From NCBI RefSeq assembly GCF_030816015.1, contig NZ_JAUSXN010000001.1:1116001-1180000 (forward strand): a stretch of 64,000 nucleotides of DNA, written 5' to 3'. Source of the DNA: Pedobacter sp. W3I1. GTDB taxonomy: Bacteria; Bacteroidota; Bacteroidia; Sphingobacteriales; Sphingobacteriaceae. Position numbers and translations under genes: made by a program. Below, piece by piece: positions 36,581 through 45,420 of this stretch (position 1 is its first letter; each line of letters starts with the position of its first letter). Under the pieces are notes generated by a model. That model was not told the origin of the DNA. It saw only the letters and a program-made list of their open reading frames with translations, and did not search any database.

Positions 36581-37246
36581 ATGATTCCTGCAATAATTAT
36601 TTGGCTCTGCAAGAAATACTTTGCTCCAAAAACCTACAAAAAATTTTCATCCAAAAGCCCAATCAATCCGAAAGGCGCTGCTTTAGTGCTCTTTTTAATC
36701 TGTTCATTCTCATCTGCTTTTGCGCAGCAGAGTAAGTTTAACATCAAGCGTAACGGTGAGGTGATCGGTCAGATGTATTTTCAGCAAAAAGATGAAGGCG
36801 ATAATATTTATCTCAAAATCACTTCGAAGGTGCAGACCCGTTTTGTTTTCAAAATCGATGTAGAAACGGAAGATGTAGCACATTTCAAAAATGGTAAACT
36901 GCTTACTTCAAACGTAAATAGAATTGTAAATGGCAATGCCAAAGAGGCTAAGAAAACAAGTTGGGTAAATAAAGTTTACCAACTTAATACAGGCGATAAA
37001 ATCAGTACAATAAATCAGCCCATCAGTTATAATATGATGCTTTTGTATACCAAAGAGCCTGTTAATATCCCCGAAATTTACTCTGATAATTTTCAGTGTT
37101 TTATCCCCATTAAAAAAAGTGGCGAGCATCAGTACCGGATCAATCTTCCCGATGGGAATTATAACGACTACCATTTCGAAAACGGAATATGTAAACTGGT
37201 GGTTGTAAATCATTCATTGTACACCATTAGAATGGAGAGGATTTAG
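36581..37246 (+). CDS. DUF6134 family exported protein
   Basis: The 221-residue product begins with a long basic stretch before a signal-like hydrophobic segment (LVLFLICSFSSAFAQQ), so the true start may be further in. The mature part has FNIKRNGEVIGQMYFQQ, repeated beta-strand-like segments and DGNYNDYHFENGICKLVVV at its end, fitting DUF6134. Function is unknown. It ends one base before the following epimerase gene and is probably co-translated. Confidence 0.8.
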   Translation: MIPAIIIWLCKKYFAPKTYKKFSSKSPINPKGAALVLFLICSFSSAFAQQSKFNIKRNGEVIGQMYFQQKDEGDNIYLKITSKVQTRFVFKIDVETEDVAHFKNGKLLTSNVNRIVNGNAKEAKKTSWVNKVYQLNTGDKISTINQPISYNMMLLYTKEPVNIPEIYSDNFQCFIPIKKSGEHQYRINLPDGNYNDYHFENGICKLVVVNHSLYTIRMERI

Positions 37247-37247
37247 A

Positions 37248-38252
37248 ATGGAAGCAGTAGCAAATAAATATTTGAAGGTTTTGGTTACGGGTGCATCAGG
37301 CTTTATCGGCCGGAAGTTAAGTTTTACCCTTGCAGAAATGGGCTACGATGTAGTGGCACTTTGCAGGGATGTAAACCATCCCTTTCTTATCCCGCACCGA
37401 AATATCCAGTTTGTAAAAGGTGATGTTTTAGATCCATTAAGCATAGAAAATGCTATGAAAGATTGTTACCAGGTTTATCACACTGCGGCAATGGCTAAAA
37501 TGTGGTGCCGGAACGAGCAGGATTTTTATGATGTGAATGTAATCGGGACTAGAAATGTGCTCAGCTGTGCATTAAAACTGGGTGTAGAAAAGGTAGTACA
37601 TACTTCAACCTGTGGGGTTTGGGGACCAACCTTAAATTTGCCGGTTTCGGAGAATGATCCAAGAGCTGTTGGTTTTCCAATCAGTTACGAACGCACAAAA
37701 TACCTGGCCGAACTAGAGGTGAAAGAATTTGTGCAAAAGGGATTGGAAGTGGTGATTGTAAACCCATCAAGGGTGTATGGTGATGGGCCAATTACTGACA
37801 GCAATACCGTGAGCAAAATGGTTTCCGGTTATATAAAAGGCACCTGGCATTTTATTCCAGGCGATGGAGAGGCAATCGCAAATTATGCTTTTATAGATGA
37901 TGTGGTGGATGGGCATATTGCGGCGATGCAAAACGGTAGAAATGGCGAACGATACATATTGGGTGGGGTTGATATGTCATTTAACGGGTTTTTCGGTACA
38001 TTAAGACAGATCACTGGTAAAAGAAGGAATTTGTATAAAATTCCGGTAGGTATTATTAAGGCTTACAGTTTGCTGGAATATTTAAAATCGAAACTCTTTA
38101 ACCTTACGCCGTTTTTTCTGCCCGAGTTTGCCGATAGGTTGAAATGTAATCAACAATATTCCAGCAATAAAGCCATTGCCGAACTAAATTACCGGATAAC
38201 GCCTTTTGCAATAGGCTTAGGTAAAACCATTAATCATTTTAAACATAATTAA
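37248..38252 (+). CDS. NAD-dependent epimerase/dehydratase (3-beta-HSD-like)
   Basis: The 334-residue extended SDR has the nucleotide motif VLVTGASGFIGRKL near the N-terminus, HTAAMAKMW, the catalytic Tyr-x-x-x-Lys in SYERTKYLAELE and a substrate region with NPSRVYGDGPITDSN. It resembles dihydroflavonol reductase/3-beta-hydroxysteroid dehydrogenase types that reduce or epimerise lipid-like or sugar substrates. The substrate is not visible. It lies between the DUF6134 gene and a second SDR gene. Confidence 0.9.
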   Translation: MEAVANKYLKVLVTGASGFIGRKLSFTLAEMGYDVVALCRDVNHPFLIPHRNIQFVKGDVLDPLSIENAMKDCYQVYHTAAMAKMWCRNEQDFYDVNVIGTRNVLSCALKLGVEKVVHTSTCGVWGPTLNLPVSENDPRAVGFPISYERTKYLAELEVKEFVQKGLEVVIVNPSRVYGDGPITDSNTVSKMVSGYIKGTWHFIPGDGEAIANYAFIDDVVDGHIAAMQNGRNGERYILGGVDMSFNGFFGTLRQITGKRRNLYKIPVGIIKAYSLLEYLKSKLFNLTPFFLPEFADRLKCNQQYSSNKAIAELNYRITPFAIGLGKTINHFKHN

Positions 38253-38369
38253 ATGCATTAACCACAACCTGTCCCGATTTTCGGGAGATAAAGAGGATGC
38301 ACACAGATAGGATTGGTACCCAAATCCGTTTTCATCTGTGTAAATCTGTGGCTAAAACAACTAATATAC

Positions 38370-39161
38370 ATGAAAGAACTAAGCGTATTAATTACAGGTG
38401 CAAGCGAGGGCTTGGGGAAATCTTTCGCTATCGAATCGGCCAAACGTGGTTTAGGTTTGGTGTTGGTTTCGTTACCCAATAGTGGGCTGGAACATTTAGC
38501 AAATTACCTGCGTGTAAACTTTAACAGTAAGGTGTTCTGTATCGAAATAGATTTGACCAAAAATACCTCTGCAAGCGAAATTTTTGAAAAATTAAAAACG
38601 CACAATATCAAGGTAAATGTTTTGATCAACAACGCGGGTTTAGGGAACTGGAGTTGGTTTGAGGATAAAAATGTCGATTTTTATAGAACACAGATCGACC
38701 TTAACATTACCAATACGGTTTTGCTTACGCGGTTATTTTTAAACCATATCGATAAAAGTAAGGCAAGTTATATTTTAAATGTTGGCAGTTTAGGCGGACA
38801 TTTTATCGTTCCAAAAAAACAGGTTTATGGGGCAACCAAATCTTTTATCGGTTATTTTACCCGTTGTTTGCAGCTTGAATTGAGTGGTACTAATGTGCAC
38901 ATCAGTTTGCTTAGCCCGGGTGGAATTAATACCAAACCAGAATTATTGGTAATGAACAACGGATTGAAAGGTTTTGCCAAGGCCACGATCTTAGAGGCTG
39001 ATTATGTCGCCAAAACAGCAATGGACGGTATGCTAAAAGGGAAGAAAGAAATAATACCAGGTTTTGCCAACCGCTTTTTGGTTGTGTTGGATAAAATTAT
39101 TCCGGGCTTTTTAAAAGAAATTATAATTAGGCGTAAATTGAAATCGATTTTAACAGCATAG
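38370..39161 (+). CDS. SDR family NAD(P)-dependent oxidoreductase
   Basis: From the ATG at 38370 (the longer frame reads through a spacer repeat) the product is 263 residues. It has the classical SDR motifs LITGASEGLGKSFAIES, LINNAGLGNWSWF, a Ser in LNVGSLGGHF and the catalytic YGATKSFIGYF. It resembles DltE/short-chain reductases. It is likely co-transcribed with the epimerase 117 bases upstream. Confidence 0.9.
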   Translation: MKELSVLITGASEGLGKSFAIESAKRGLGLVLVSLPNSGLEHLANYLRVNFNSKVFCIEIDLTKNTSASEIFEKLKTHNIKVNVLINNAGLGNWSWFEDKNVDFYRTQIDLNITNTVLLTRLFLNHIDKSKASYILNVGSLGGHFIVPKKQVYGATKSFIGYFTRCLQLELSGTNVHISLLSPGGINTKPELLVMNNGLKGFAKATILEADYVAKTAMDGMLKGKKEIIPGFANRFLVVLDKIIPGFLKEIIIRRKLKSILTA

Positions 39162-39170
39162 ATTAACCTA

Positions 39171-39203
39171 AAACCTGTAAGGTTTTAAAAACCTTGCAGG
39201 TTT
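39171..39203. terminator. Hairpin between the SDR and sigma-factor genes
   Basis: AAACCTGTAAGGTTTT is followed by a nearly exact inverse (AAAACCTTGCAGGTTT). It lies 10 bases after the SDR stop and 7 before the sigma-factor ATG. There is no long T run, so it may be a terminator, an mRNA-stability hairpin or a dispersed repeat. Confidence 0.45.
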
Positions 39204-39209
39204 AGCTTT

Positions 39210-39776
39210 ATGGAAAGTAATGACACCAATCTTATCGGATTAATTAAAAGTGGCAATAAGCAGGCTTTCGACGAAGTGTTTTTAAAGCATTTCAAAAGTC
39301 TGCATGCCTATGCTTTTGCGATAATTAAAGAAAAAGATGATGCCGAAGAAATTGTTCAGAATGTGTTTGTGCGCATCTGGACAAAAAGAGAACAGCTTAA
39401 AACAGATGGATTTTTAAAACCATTTCTTTATCGTTCGGTACACAACGAAAGTCTAAATTATTTGAAACATCAAAAAGTAAGATCGAATTTTAACATTCAC
39501 TATGCTGATGCTGTGAAAAACAATACAGGAAACTTAAATACAGAGATCATGGCAACAGAACTGGAAAAAAATATCCATTTGGCAATAAACGAGCTGCCCG
39601 AAAAATGCAGAAATGTATTTCAGTTGAGCAGGTTCGACCAGATGAAATATCAGGAAATTGCTGATGCACTAAATATTTCGATCAAAACGGTAGAAAACCA
39701 GATGGGGAAGGCATTAAAGATTTTACGCCTTAGGGTAGTAGATTTTTTGATCCTCATTTTTATTTTATTGAAATAA
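39210..39776 (+). CDS. ECF RNA polymerase sigma-70 factor
   Basis: The 188-residue sigma factor has region 2 (DDAEEIVQNVFVRIWTKRE) and region 4 (LPEKCRNVFQLSRFDQMKYQ then EIADALNISIKTVENQM), and a hydrophobic C-terminal tail (VVDFLILIFILLK) common in the Bacteroidetes ECF group. It is followed by a FecR anti-sigma factor gene 4 bases downstream and should be released by a surface signal to transcribe this locus. Confidence 0.94.
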   Translation: MESNDTNLIGLIKSGNKQAFDEVFLKHFKSLHAYAFAIIKEKDDAEEIVQNVFVRIWTKREQLKTDGFLKPFLYRSVHNESLNYLKHQKVRSNFNIHYADAVKNNTGNLNTEIMATELEKNIHLAINELPEKCRNVFQLSRFDQMKYQEIADALNISIKTVENQMGKALKILRLRVVDFLILIFILLK

Positions 39777-39780
39777 GCTT

Positions 39781-40731
39781 ATGGATAAAAACTATACATA
39801 TATTAACGATGATTTGCTGGCGAAATACTTGCTTGGAGAGGCTACTGTGCCCGAAAGTGAACAGGTTGAAGTCTGGGCAGCATCAAATCCTGATCATCTT
39901 AAACAGTTAGAAGATTTCAGGACGATACTGGAGAAAAGTAAACTGCAGATTGATCCTGAAATTGATGAACACCAGGCTTTAAAAAGGTTGAATATCCGTT
40001 TGCAGCACGAGAAAAAAACGTTCCACTATAAATCTGTTTTACGTTGGGTAGCCATTGTCGCTATTGTTTTAAGTACAGGGCTATTCTTCTACAGCAATTT
40101 AATTGGCAATAAAATAAAGGTGAATAGTGGCAAAAACACTTTAACACAAACGCTACCTGATGGTTCTACTGCGATCCTGAATAAACAATCTGAACTCTCT
40201 TTCGTAGGAGGATTTTTTAATAAAACCCGCGATGTTAAACTAAAGGGCGAAGCCTTTTTTAAAGTCAGCGCCAATAAATCGAAACCATTTATCATTAGTG
40301 TTAATGATGTTCGCGTAACTGTTGTAGGCACAGCGTTTAATGTGAAAAGTGATGGCGTAGCTGTTGTCGTAGTTGTAGAAAGTGGAATCGTTAAGGTGAA
40401 CAACCGAAATGATAGCGTGCGTTTAACTGCTGGAGAGAAAGTAGAAGTAAGTCAAAATCAGCCCCATTTATTCAAGGGAGAAAATCAGGGTAAGCTGTAC
40501 AATTACTATTATTCGAATGAATTGGTTTGCGATGGTACACCGCTTAGCGATTTGGTTACCGTGCTTAATGAAAAATTTAAGTCCAATATCGTTATTGTAA
40601 ATCCTGCATTAAAGTTGCTTCCAATTAGCACAACCTTTAAAAACGAATCGCTTAAAGAAATCCTGACTATAATTGCTGAAACTTTTAAAATTAAAATTGA
40701 GTATGGGCAGGACATAATTAAACTTAAATAA
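39781..40731 (+). CDS. FecR family anti-sigma factor
   Basis: The 316-residue inner-membrane protein has a cytoplasmic N-terminal sigma-binding part (DDLLAKYLLGEATVPESEQV), one membrane helix (WVAIVAIVLSTGLFFYSNLI, about residues 84-103), a FecR periplasmic domain (TLPDGSTAILNKQSELSFVG, VVGTAFNVKS) and a C-terminal DUF4974/secretin-like domain. It normally relays the signal from a TonB receptor's STN domain. Its partner is presumably the STN protein 5 bases downstream. Confidence 0.94.
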   Translation: MDKNYTYINDDLLAKYLLGEATVPESEQVEVWAASNPDHLKQLEDFRTILEKSKLQIDPEIDEHQALKRLNIRLQHEKKTFHYKSVLRWVAIVAIVLSTGLFFYSNLIGNKIKVNSGKNTLTQTLPDGSTAILNKQSELSFVGGFFNKTRDVKLKGEAFFKVSANKSKPFIISVNDVRVTVVGTAFNVKSDGVAVVVVVESGIVKVNNRNDSVRLTAGEKVEVSQNQPHLFKGENQGKLYNYYYSNELVCDGTPLSDLVTVLNEKFKSNIVIVNPALKLLPISTTFKNESLKEILTIIAETFKIKIEYGQDIIKLK

Positions 40732-40736
40732 AAACT

Positions 40737-42593
40737 ATGCGTACGCTCCAAATCACTGTTATTTTTATCCTATTTTTCAATTCCTTAATAAAAGCACAAT
40801 CCAATTTATCCAGAAACATTTCCCTAAATATCGAACAGCAAAAACTCATTTCAGTATTGGCCATGATAGAAGAGAAAGGTGGCTTCAGGTTTTCATATAA
40901 CAGCAATATATTGCCTGCAGATAGTTTGATCAGTATTCATGAAAACAACCTGAATATTGCCGAAACGCTGGATAAAATATTAAATCATAGGTTTGAATAC
41001 CGCCAATCGGGAAATTTTGTAATTATCAGGTATGCACCGCTTGAACTGGTTTTGTTGGTTAATGAATCGGTAGGTAATCCTGAACTTTATACCATTACCG
41101 GGCAGGTTGTGGATAAACGAACCAATAAACCTATTCAGGATGCCAGTATTTACGAAAGAAACCTGTTGGTTTCCGAAATATCGGATGGAAACGGTTATTT
41201 TTCGATGCGGTTAAAAAATATTACACAACCCATATCATTAACCGTAAGCAAGGAGAATTATAAATCTACGGTTACCCATTTTCTGGCAGAAGTGAACATT
41301 ACCAATAGAAAGGAAAATCCAGTTGAAAGGTTTATCAGCGGAAATTTGGGAGATGTAGAAAACACCTGGCTCGGTAATGCATTGGTTACCGCGCAACAAA
41401 AAATCCAGTCGATCAATATTGGTGGTTTTATCTCAAAAGCTCCGTTTCAGTTTTCGCTCATCCCTGGTTTAAACTCGCATGGCTCTTTAAGTGGTCAGGT
41501 GGTGAACAAATTTTCACTTAATGTTATTGGTGCTTATAGCGCCGGGGTTGATGGAGGGGAAATTGGTTTTGTTTTTAATATCAACAAAAGCAACGTGCAG
41601 TATTTTCAATTTGCTGGGGCCTTTAATCTAGTCGGGGGAGATGTTCGTGGAGCACAGATTGCTGGCCTATTTAATTATGTTATAGGCGATGTTAGGGCGG
41701 CTGAGATTGCCTTGGCTTATAACCGTGTAGGTAAGAGTTTCGAAGGTTTTCAGCTAGGTGGAATTTATAACCACGTGAATCAGGATGTGAAAGGTATTCA
41801 ACTTTCTTTAGGCCTTAATACCATAGGCGGAACCTTAAAGGGTTGGCAAACAGGTGCCTTAAATCTTGTTAATAAAGATACGAAGGGTGTTCAGATTGGA
41901 GTTGGTGGCAACATTGTAAGCGGTAGAACAAGCGGAATACAAATTGGTGGTATTGCCAATATCAACAAAGAAAGTAGTGGGATAAATCTTGCAGCGCTAA
42001 CAAATTTTACTGGACAGACTGCTAGTGGTTTTCAGATTGGTGCAATTAATTACGCCAAAACCTTAAAAGGCGTTCAAGTTGGGATTCTGAATGTTTCAAA
42101 TGAAAATGATGGCTATTCAATTGGTCTAATCAATGTTGCGTTAAAGGGTTACCATAAATTTAGTTTTAGCACCAATGAAAGCACTACTTTTAATGTGGCT
42201 TATAAAGGCGGAAGCAAACGTTTATATAATATGTTAATGTTTGGCACAACCAAAAAATCAGTCGAAAAAATATATACCGGCGGCTTGGGTTTTGGCAAGG
42301 AAATTAATCTTTTTAAAAGCGTTTCCCTAAATCCTGAAGTAAGTAGCCAATATGTTTACCAGGGGAGCTGGGATTATCTCAACCTGTTGAATAAATTTGA
42401 GCTGCCAGTGAACATCAGAATAAATAAATGGCTGGCCATTCAAGGTGGTCCATCGGTTAATGTTTATTACACCAACCAAAGCACCAAGATTGGTGAATTT
42501 GGTTTGTTGCAGGAAAAACATCAAGATTTCTCTTTTAACGATCCGAGATATACGGGATGGTTAGGCTGGAATGTAGGGTTGGTGATTTTGTAA
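40737..42593 (+). CDS. STN and carboxypeptidase-like domain protein with LA_2272-type surface repeats
   Basis: The 618-residue product has a signal peptide (ITVIFILFFNSLIKAQ), an STN domain (about 25-100, ISLNIEQQKLISVLAMIEEK), a carboxypeptidase-regulatory-like domain (about 118-190, YTITGQVVDKRTNKPIQDAS) and then about ten repeats of roughly 22 residues with a G-Q-I-G-x-x-N rhythm (GVQIGVGGNIV, GIQIGGIANIN, GFQIGAINYA). The last 130 residues look like beta strands. There is no TonB plug or 22-strand barrel. It takes the place of the TonB receptor in an ECF/FecR locus. The repeat type resembles LA_2272 surface-repeat proteins; that assignment is from memory of the pattern. Confidence 0.85.
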   Translation: MRTLQITVIFILFFNSLIKAQSNLSRNISLNIEQQKLISVLAMIEEKGGFRFSYNSNILPADSLISIHENNLNIAETLDKILNHRFEYRQSGNFVIIRYAPLELVLLVNESVGNPELYTITGQVVDKRTNKPIQDASIYERNLLVSEISDGNGYFSMRLKNITQPISLTVSKENYKSTVTHFLAEVNITNRKENPVERFISGNLGDVENTWLGNALVTAQQKIQSINIGGFISKAPFQFSLIPGLNSHGSLSGQVVNKFSLNVIGAYSAGVDGGEIGFVFNINKSNVQYFQFAGAFNLVGGDVRGAQIAGLFNYVIGDVRAAEIALAYNRVGKSFEGFQLGGIYNHVNQDVKGIQLSLGLNTIGGTLKGWQTGALNLVNKDTKGVQIGVGGNIVSGRTSGIQIGGIANINKESSGINLAALTNFTGQTASGFQIGAINYAKTLKGVQVGILNVSNENDGYSIGLINVALKGYHKFSFSTNESTTFNVAYKGGSKRLYNMLMFGTTKKSVEKIYTGGLGFGKEINLFKSVSLNPEVSSQYVYQGSWDYLNLLNKFELPVNIRINKWLAIQGGPSVNVYYTNQSTKIGEFGLLQEKHQDFSFNDPRYTGWLGWNVGLVIL

Positions 42594-42597
42594 AAAT

Positions 42598-42730
42598 AGC
42601 CTTGGGTTTAAACCCAAGGCTATGAATGGCATCTATTCTGTTTCAGGTTAGGCACCCTACTCCAAACTGCTAACTAAAATCTCCCAACTCAATTAATGGT
42701 CAAACTCACCAGCATTCTTCTGTTATTTGC
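42598..42730 (-). pseudogene. Duplicated 3' end of the RND transporter gene
   Basis: The block is a diverged copy of 42854-42972: the 24-bp palindromic hairpin, a spacer with CTATTCTGTTTCAGGTTAGG, and ACTCAATTAATGGTCAAA, which on the minus strand encodes the last residues of the transporter (NAGEFDH and stop, stop codon at 42693-42695). Coding similarity ends after about eight codons. It is a remnant, not a gene. Confidence 0.75.
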
Positions 42731-42748
42731 CACTTTTTCTTACGCGAT

Positions 42749-42840
42749 CGTCATCCTGAACCCATGCCTCGGTACGTGTCTCCACGGACCGAAAACATAA
42801 CTGATGGTTCGTGAGGACACGAACCATGGGAGACTTTTTT
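42749..42840. repeat. Truncated half-element plus a GGTTCGTG hairpin
   Basis: CGTCATCCTGAAC starts like the 8796 type but then changes to CCATGCCTCGGTACGTGTC. Further on GGTTCGTG AGGA CACGAACC forms a hairpin. It separates the two copies of the duplicated block. Confidence 0.45.
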
Positions 42841-42854
42841 ATTTAAATAAAATA

Positions 42855-42876
42855 GCCTTGGGTTTAAACCCAAGGC
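42855..42876 (-). terminator. 22-bp palindrome, probable terminator of the RND transporter gene
   Basis: GCCTTGGGTTT and its exact inverse form an 11-bp stem. On the minus strand it is followed by TATTTTATTT, 61 bases after the transporter stop. The copies at 36481-36502 and 42599-42620 are identical. Confidence 0.6.
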
Positions 42877-42936
42877 TATGAATGATATCTATTCTGTTTC
42901 AGGTTAGGCATCCTAAACTCAAAACTGCCAACTCAA

Positions 42937-45288
42937 TTAATGGTCAAATTCACCAGCATTCCTGACTGATTCTTCATCAGATACCTGTTTTCTTACTTTC
43001 TTTTTATCTAACCATAATACCAGTGCTGGTAATAAAGTTAAATTGAAAATCAAAGCTACCAATAAAGTTATGGATAGGAGCAAACCAAGTACTACTGTTC
43101 CTCCAAAAGTAGAAGCCGTAAAAATTCCAAAACCGAAGAATAAGATTAAAGCAATGTGCGTCATGCTTACACCTGTTTCTGTAATGGTATCAGTAATTAC
43201 TTTAGGCACGCTGAAATTGGTCAGGTTTAACTCCTGTTGATAACGTGTTAAGAAATAAATGGTCTGATCGGAAGCTAAACCAAAGGCGATGGTAAAAATT
43301 AATATGGTAGAAGGTTTTAGGGAAATTCCAAAATAACCCATAATCCCTGCAGTAATAATTAAAGGAACAATGTTTGGTAATAAGGAGATAAACATAATGC
43401 CCAAACTTTTGAACTGTGCCAATCTCAGGATGGAAATTAACACAATAGCGAGGGCAATACTTTCAACCAAATGCCTTAACATATAATCCGTCCCTTTAGA
43501 AAAGATAATGCTCGATCCGGTAAGCTCTACATCAAACTTAGATGGAGGCAAAATACTATCGATACGCGGTTTTAATTCGGCCATAATAGCGTCTAAACGC
43601 TTCGAACCCACATCAGCCATTTGAAAGCTGATCCTTGTACTCTGATTTCCCTTGCTGATAAAGTTGGTTAACAAACTTGCATTTCCTTTACCGCCATTGG
43701 CGATATAGGCCAGAATAAAATTCTTTTCTAAATTATCTGGCAAACGGAAAAAAGTAGAATCGTTATTGTAAAAGGCTTGGGTAGCATACTTTAAACCCAT
43801 ATTTACCGAAATAGACCGCGAAAACTCAGGATAGGAAGAAATCATCTTCTCCAGTTTCTCCATTCTTTTCAGGTTGGTTAAATTGAAAACGCCGTTCTTT
43901 TTCTTTGTATCTACACTTACTTCTAAAGGTAAAATACCTTCAAAATTTTTCTCGAAGAACTTTAAATCCGTTAAAATCTCAGAGTTTTTTGGTAGATCAT
44001 CAACTACATATCCATTCACATTAATTTTCATTACCCCGATAAAGGCAATGATGGATATGATAATCGTCCCGGTATAAATCAATCCACTTTTGTGCTGCAC
44101 CAGCGTATCGGTTTTAACCAGTAACTTATGCAAAAATCCTTCCTCAACGTGATTTTGCGCTTTAAGTTTTGGCGCAGGCAGGTAACTGAAGATAATCGGG
44201 ATTAAACATAAACACATTAGCCAGGTAATCATTACGTTGATAGAGGCTACACTACCAAACTGCATCAAAAGTTCGCTTCCGGTAAAATACAATACACCAA
44301 ATCCGATAGCTGCGGTAATGTTCGCAATTAGGGTTGTAATGGCAATTCTTTCGATAGTTACACTTAAAGCACGTTGTTTATCGCCATCTTTTCTAAGTTC
44401 ATTCTGGTATTTGTTCAGTAACAAAATGCTGTTTGGAATACCAATAATTACAATAAGCGGCGGAATCAATCCTGTTAAAATGGTCAATTCAAAGCCAAAT
44501 AGTACCAATGTGCCAATACTCCAGATTACACCCATTACTACCACTAAAATAGGGAAGAATACCGCATAGAATTTCTTAAAGAAAAACAATAAGATCAGGG
44601 CAGAAACCAGAATCGATAAACCTAAGAACAGTACGAATTCGTTACTTACCAGTTTACTTACCGCAGTGCGGATATAAGGTAGGCCCGAAATATGCACCTG
44701 AATTTTTGTCGCCGTTTGAAAAGCTTTCGCCTTAGCTTCAATTTCTTTTAAAATTGGATTCCGTTCGGCAGTATTTAAGATTTTAGTATCAAAAGTGATG
44801 GCCATTAGTGTGGCGTTCTGACGGTTGTAAACCAGGCCTTCGAAAAAAGGATTACTGTAGATGGTATTTTTAATCGAATCCATCGCAGCGTCAGTTTTAA
44901 CCAAACCACCAGGGAGCGGCTTTAAAACAAATTTTTGGTTTACAGTATCTTTTTCCAGCTGAAAAATCCTTCCTGATGATAAAACCTGTTTAATACCTTT
45001 TAACTTTTGGATGTCGTTCGAAAGCTGAACCCATCGGTTGTAAACTTCTTTTTTAAAAATATCAGGCGATTGTATCCCTACTACCATTACACTTCCATCT
45101 TCGCCAAAAGTCTTTTTAAAGGTGTTGTATTTTACGAATGCGCTATCGGTAACGGGCAGGATTTTACTCCCGGTGTAGGAGAGTTTTACGTTTTTGGCCT
45201 GATAAGCCATGAAAATTGTTCCTAATACAAAAAATACGATGATTGCGATACGGTTCCGAAGAATGAATCTCGATAGCTTAACCCACAT
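42937..45288 (-). CDS. RND/MMPL family transporter
   Basis: The 783-residue inner-membrane protein has the internal duplication of the RND superfamily: each half has one helix (IAIIVFFVLGTIFMAYQA at the start), a large periplasmic loop, then a group of helices (GLSILVSALILLFFF, GLIPPLIVIIGIPNSIL; SIALAIVLISILRL, FTIAFGLASDQTIYFLTRYQ). It belongs to the MMPL/SSD-like branch that moves lipids or hydrophobic compounds rather than to AcrB pumps. No partner adaptor or outer-membrane channel is adjacent. The substrate is unknown. Confidence 0.9.
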   Translation of the reverse strand: MWVKLSRFILRNRIAIIVFFVLGTIFMAYQAKNVKLSYTGSKILPVTDSAFVKYNTFKKTFGEDGSVMVVGIQSPDIFKKEVYNRWVQLSNDIQKLKGIKQVLSSGRIFQLEKDTVNQKFVLKPLPGGLVKTDAAMDSIKNTIYSNPFFEGLVYNRQNATLMAITFDTKILNTAERNPILKEIEAKAKAFQTATKIQVHISGLPYIRTAVSKLVSNEFVLFLGLSILVSALILLFFFKKFYAVFFPILVVVMGVIWSIGTLVLFGFELTILTGLIPPLIVIIGIPNSILLLNKYQNELRKDGDKQRALSVTIERIAITTLIANITAAIGFGVLYFTGSELLMQFGSVASINVMITWLMCLCLIPIIFSYLPAPKLKAQNHVEEGFLHKLLVKTDTLVQHKSGLIYTGTIIISIIAFIGVMKINVNGYVVDDLPKNSEILTDLKFFEKNFEGILPLEVSVDTKKKNGVFNLTNLKRMEKLEKMISSYPEFSRSISVNMGLKYATQAFYNNDSTFFRLPDNLEKNFILAYIANGGKGNASLLTNFISKGNQSTRISFQMADVGSKRLDAIMAELKPRIDSILPPSKFDVELTGSSIIFSKGTDYMLRHLVESIALAIVLISILRLAQFKSLGIMFISLLPNIVPLIITAGIMGYFGISLKPSTILIFTIAFGLASDQTIYFLTRYQQELNLTNFSVPKVITDTITETGVSMTHIALILFFGFGIFTASTFGGTVVLGLLLSITLLVALIFNLTLLPALVLWLDKKKVRKQVSDEESVRNAGEFDH

Positions 45289-45319
45289 GTGCAGCTTAGT
45301 TTAATAATAATATTAACGG

Positions 45320-45327
45320 CAAAACTA
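45320..45327 (-). promoter_or_regulatory. -7 box of the RND transporter gene
   Basis: CAAAACTA is TAGTTTTG on the minus strand, an exact TAnnTTTG, 32 bases before the ATG at 45288. Confidence 0.4.
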
Positions 45328-45353
45328 ATCTTATTTGTAAAACGTGATTACTT

Positions 45354-45420
45354 TTTGCACAATTAAATTTGCACAAATAACATACTTTTGAAAAAATTGT
45401 TTTAATCGCATGTTGCACAA
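45354..45420. repeat. Three TTGCACAA repeats in the RND/recO divergent region
   Basis: TTTGCACAA occurs at 45354-45362 and 45368-45376, and TTGCACAA at 45413-45420 just inside recO, all in the same orientation. A TACTTTTG box for recO lies at 45383-45390 between them. They may be binding sites, but no protein is known. Confidence 0.45.

Noticed and set aside
36541..36735. Plus-strand frame of 64 codons overlapping the DUF6134 gene
   Set aside because: It overlaps the signal region of the DUF6134 gene in another frame and has no features of its own.
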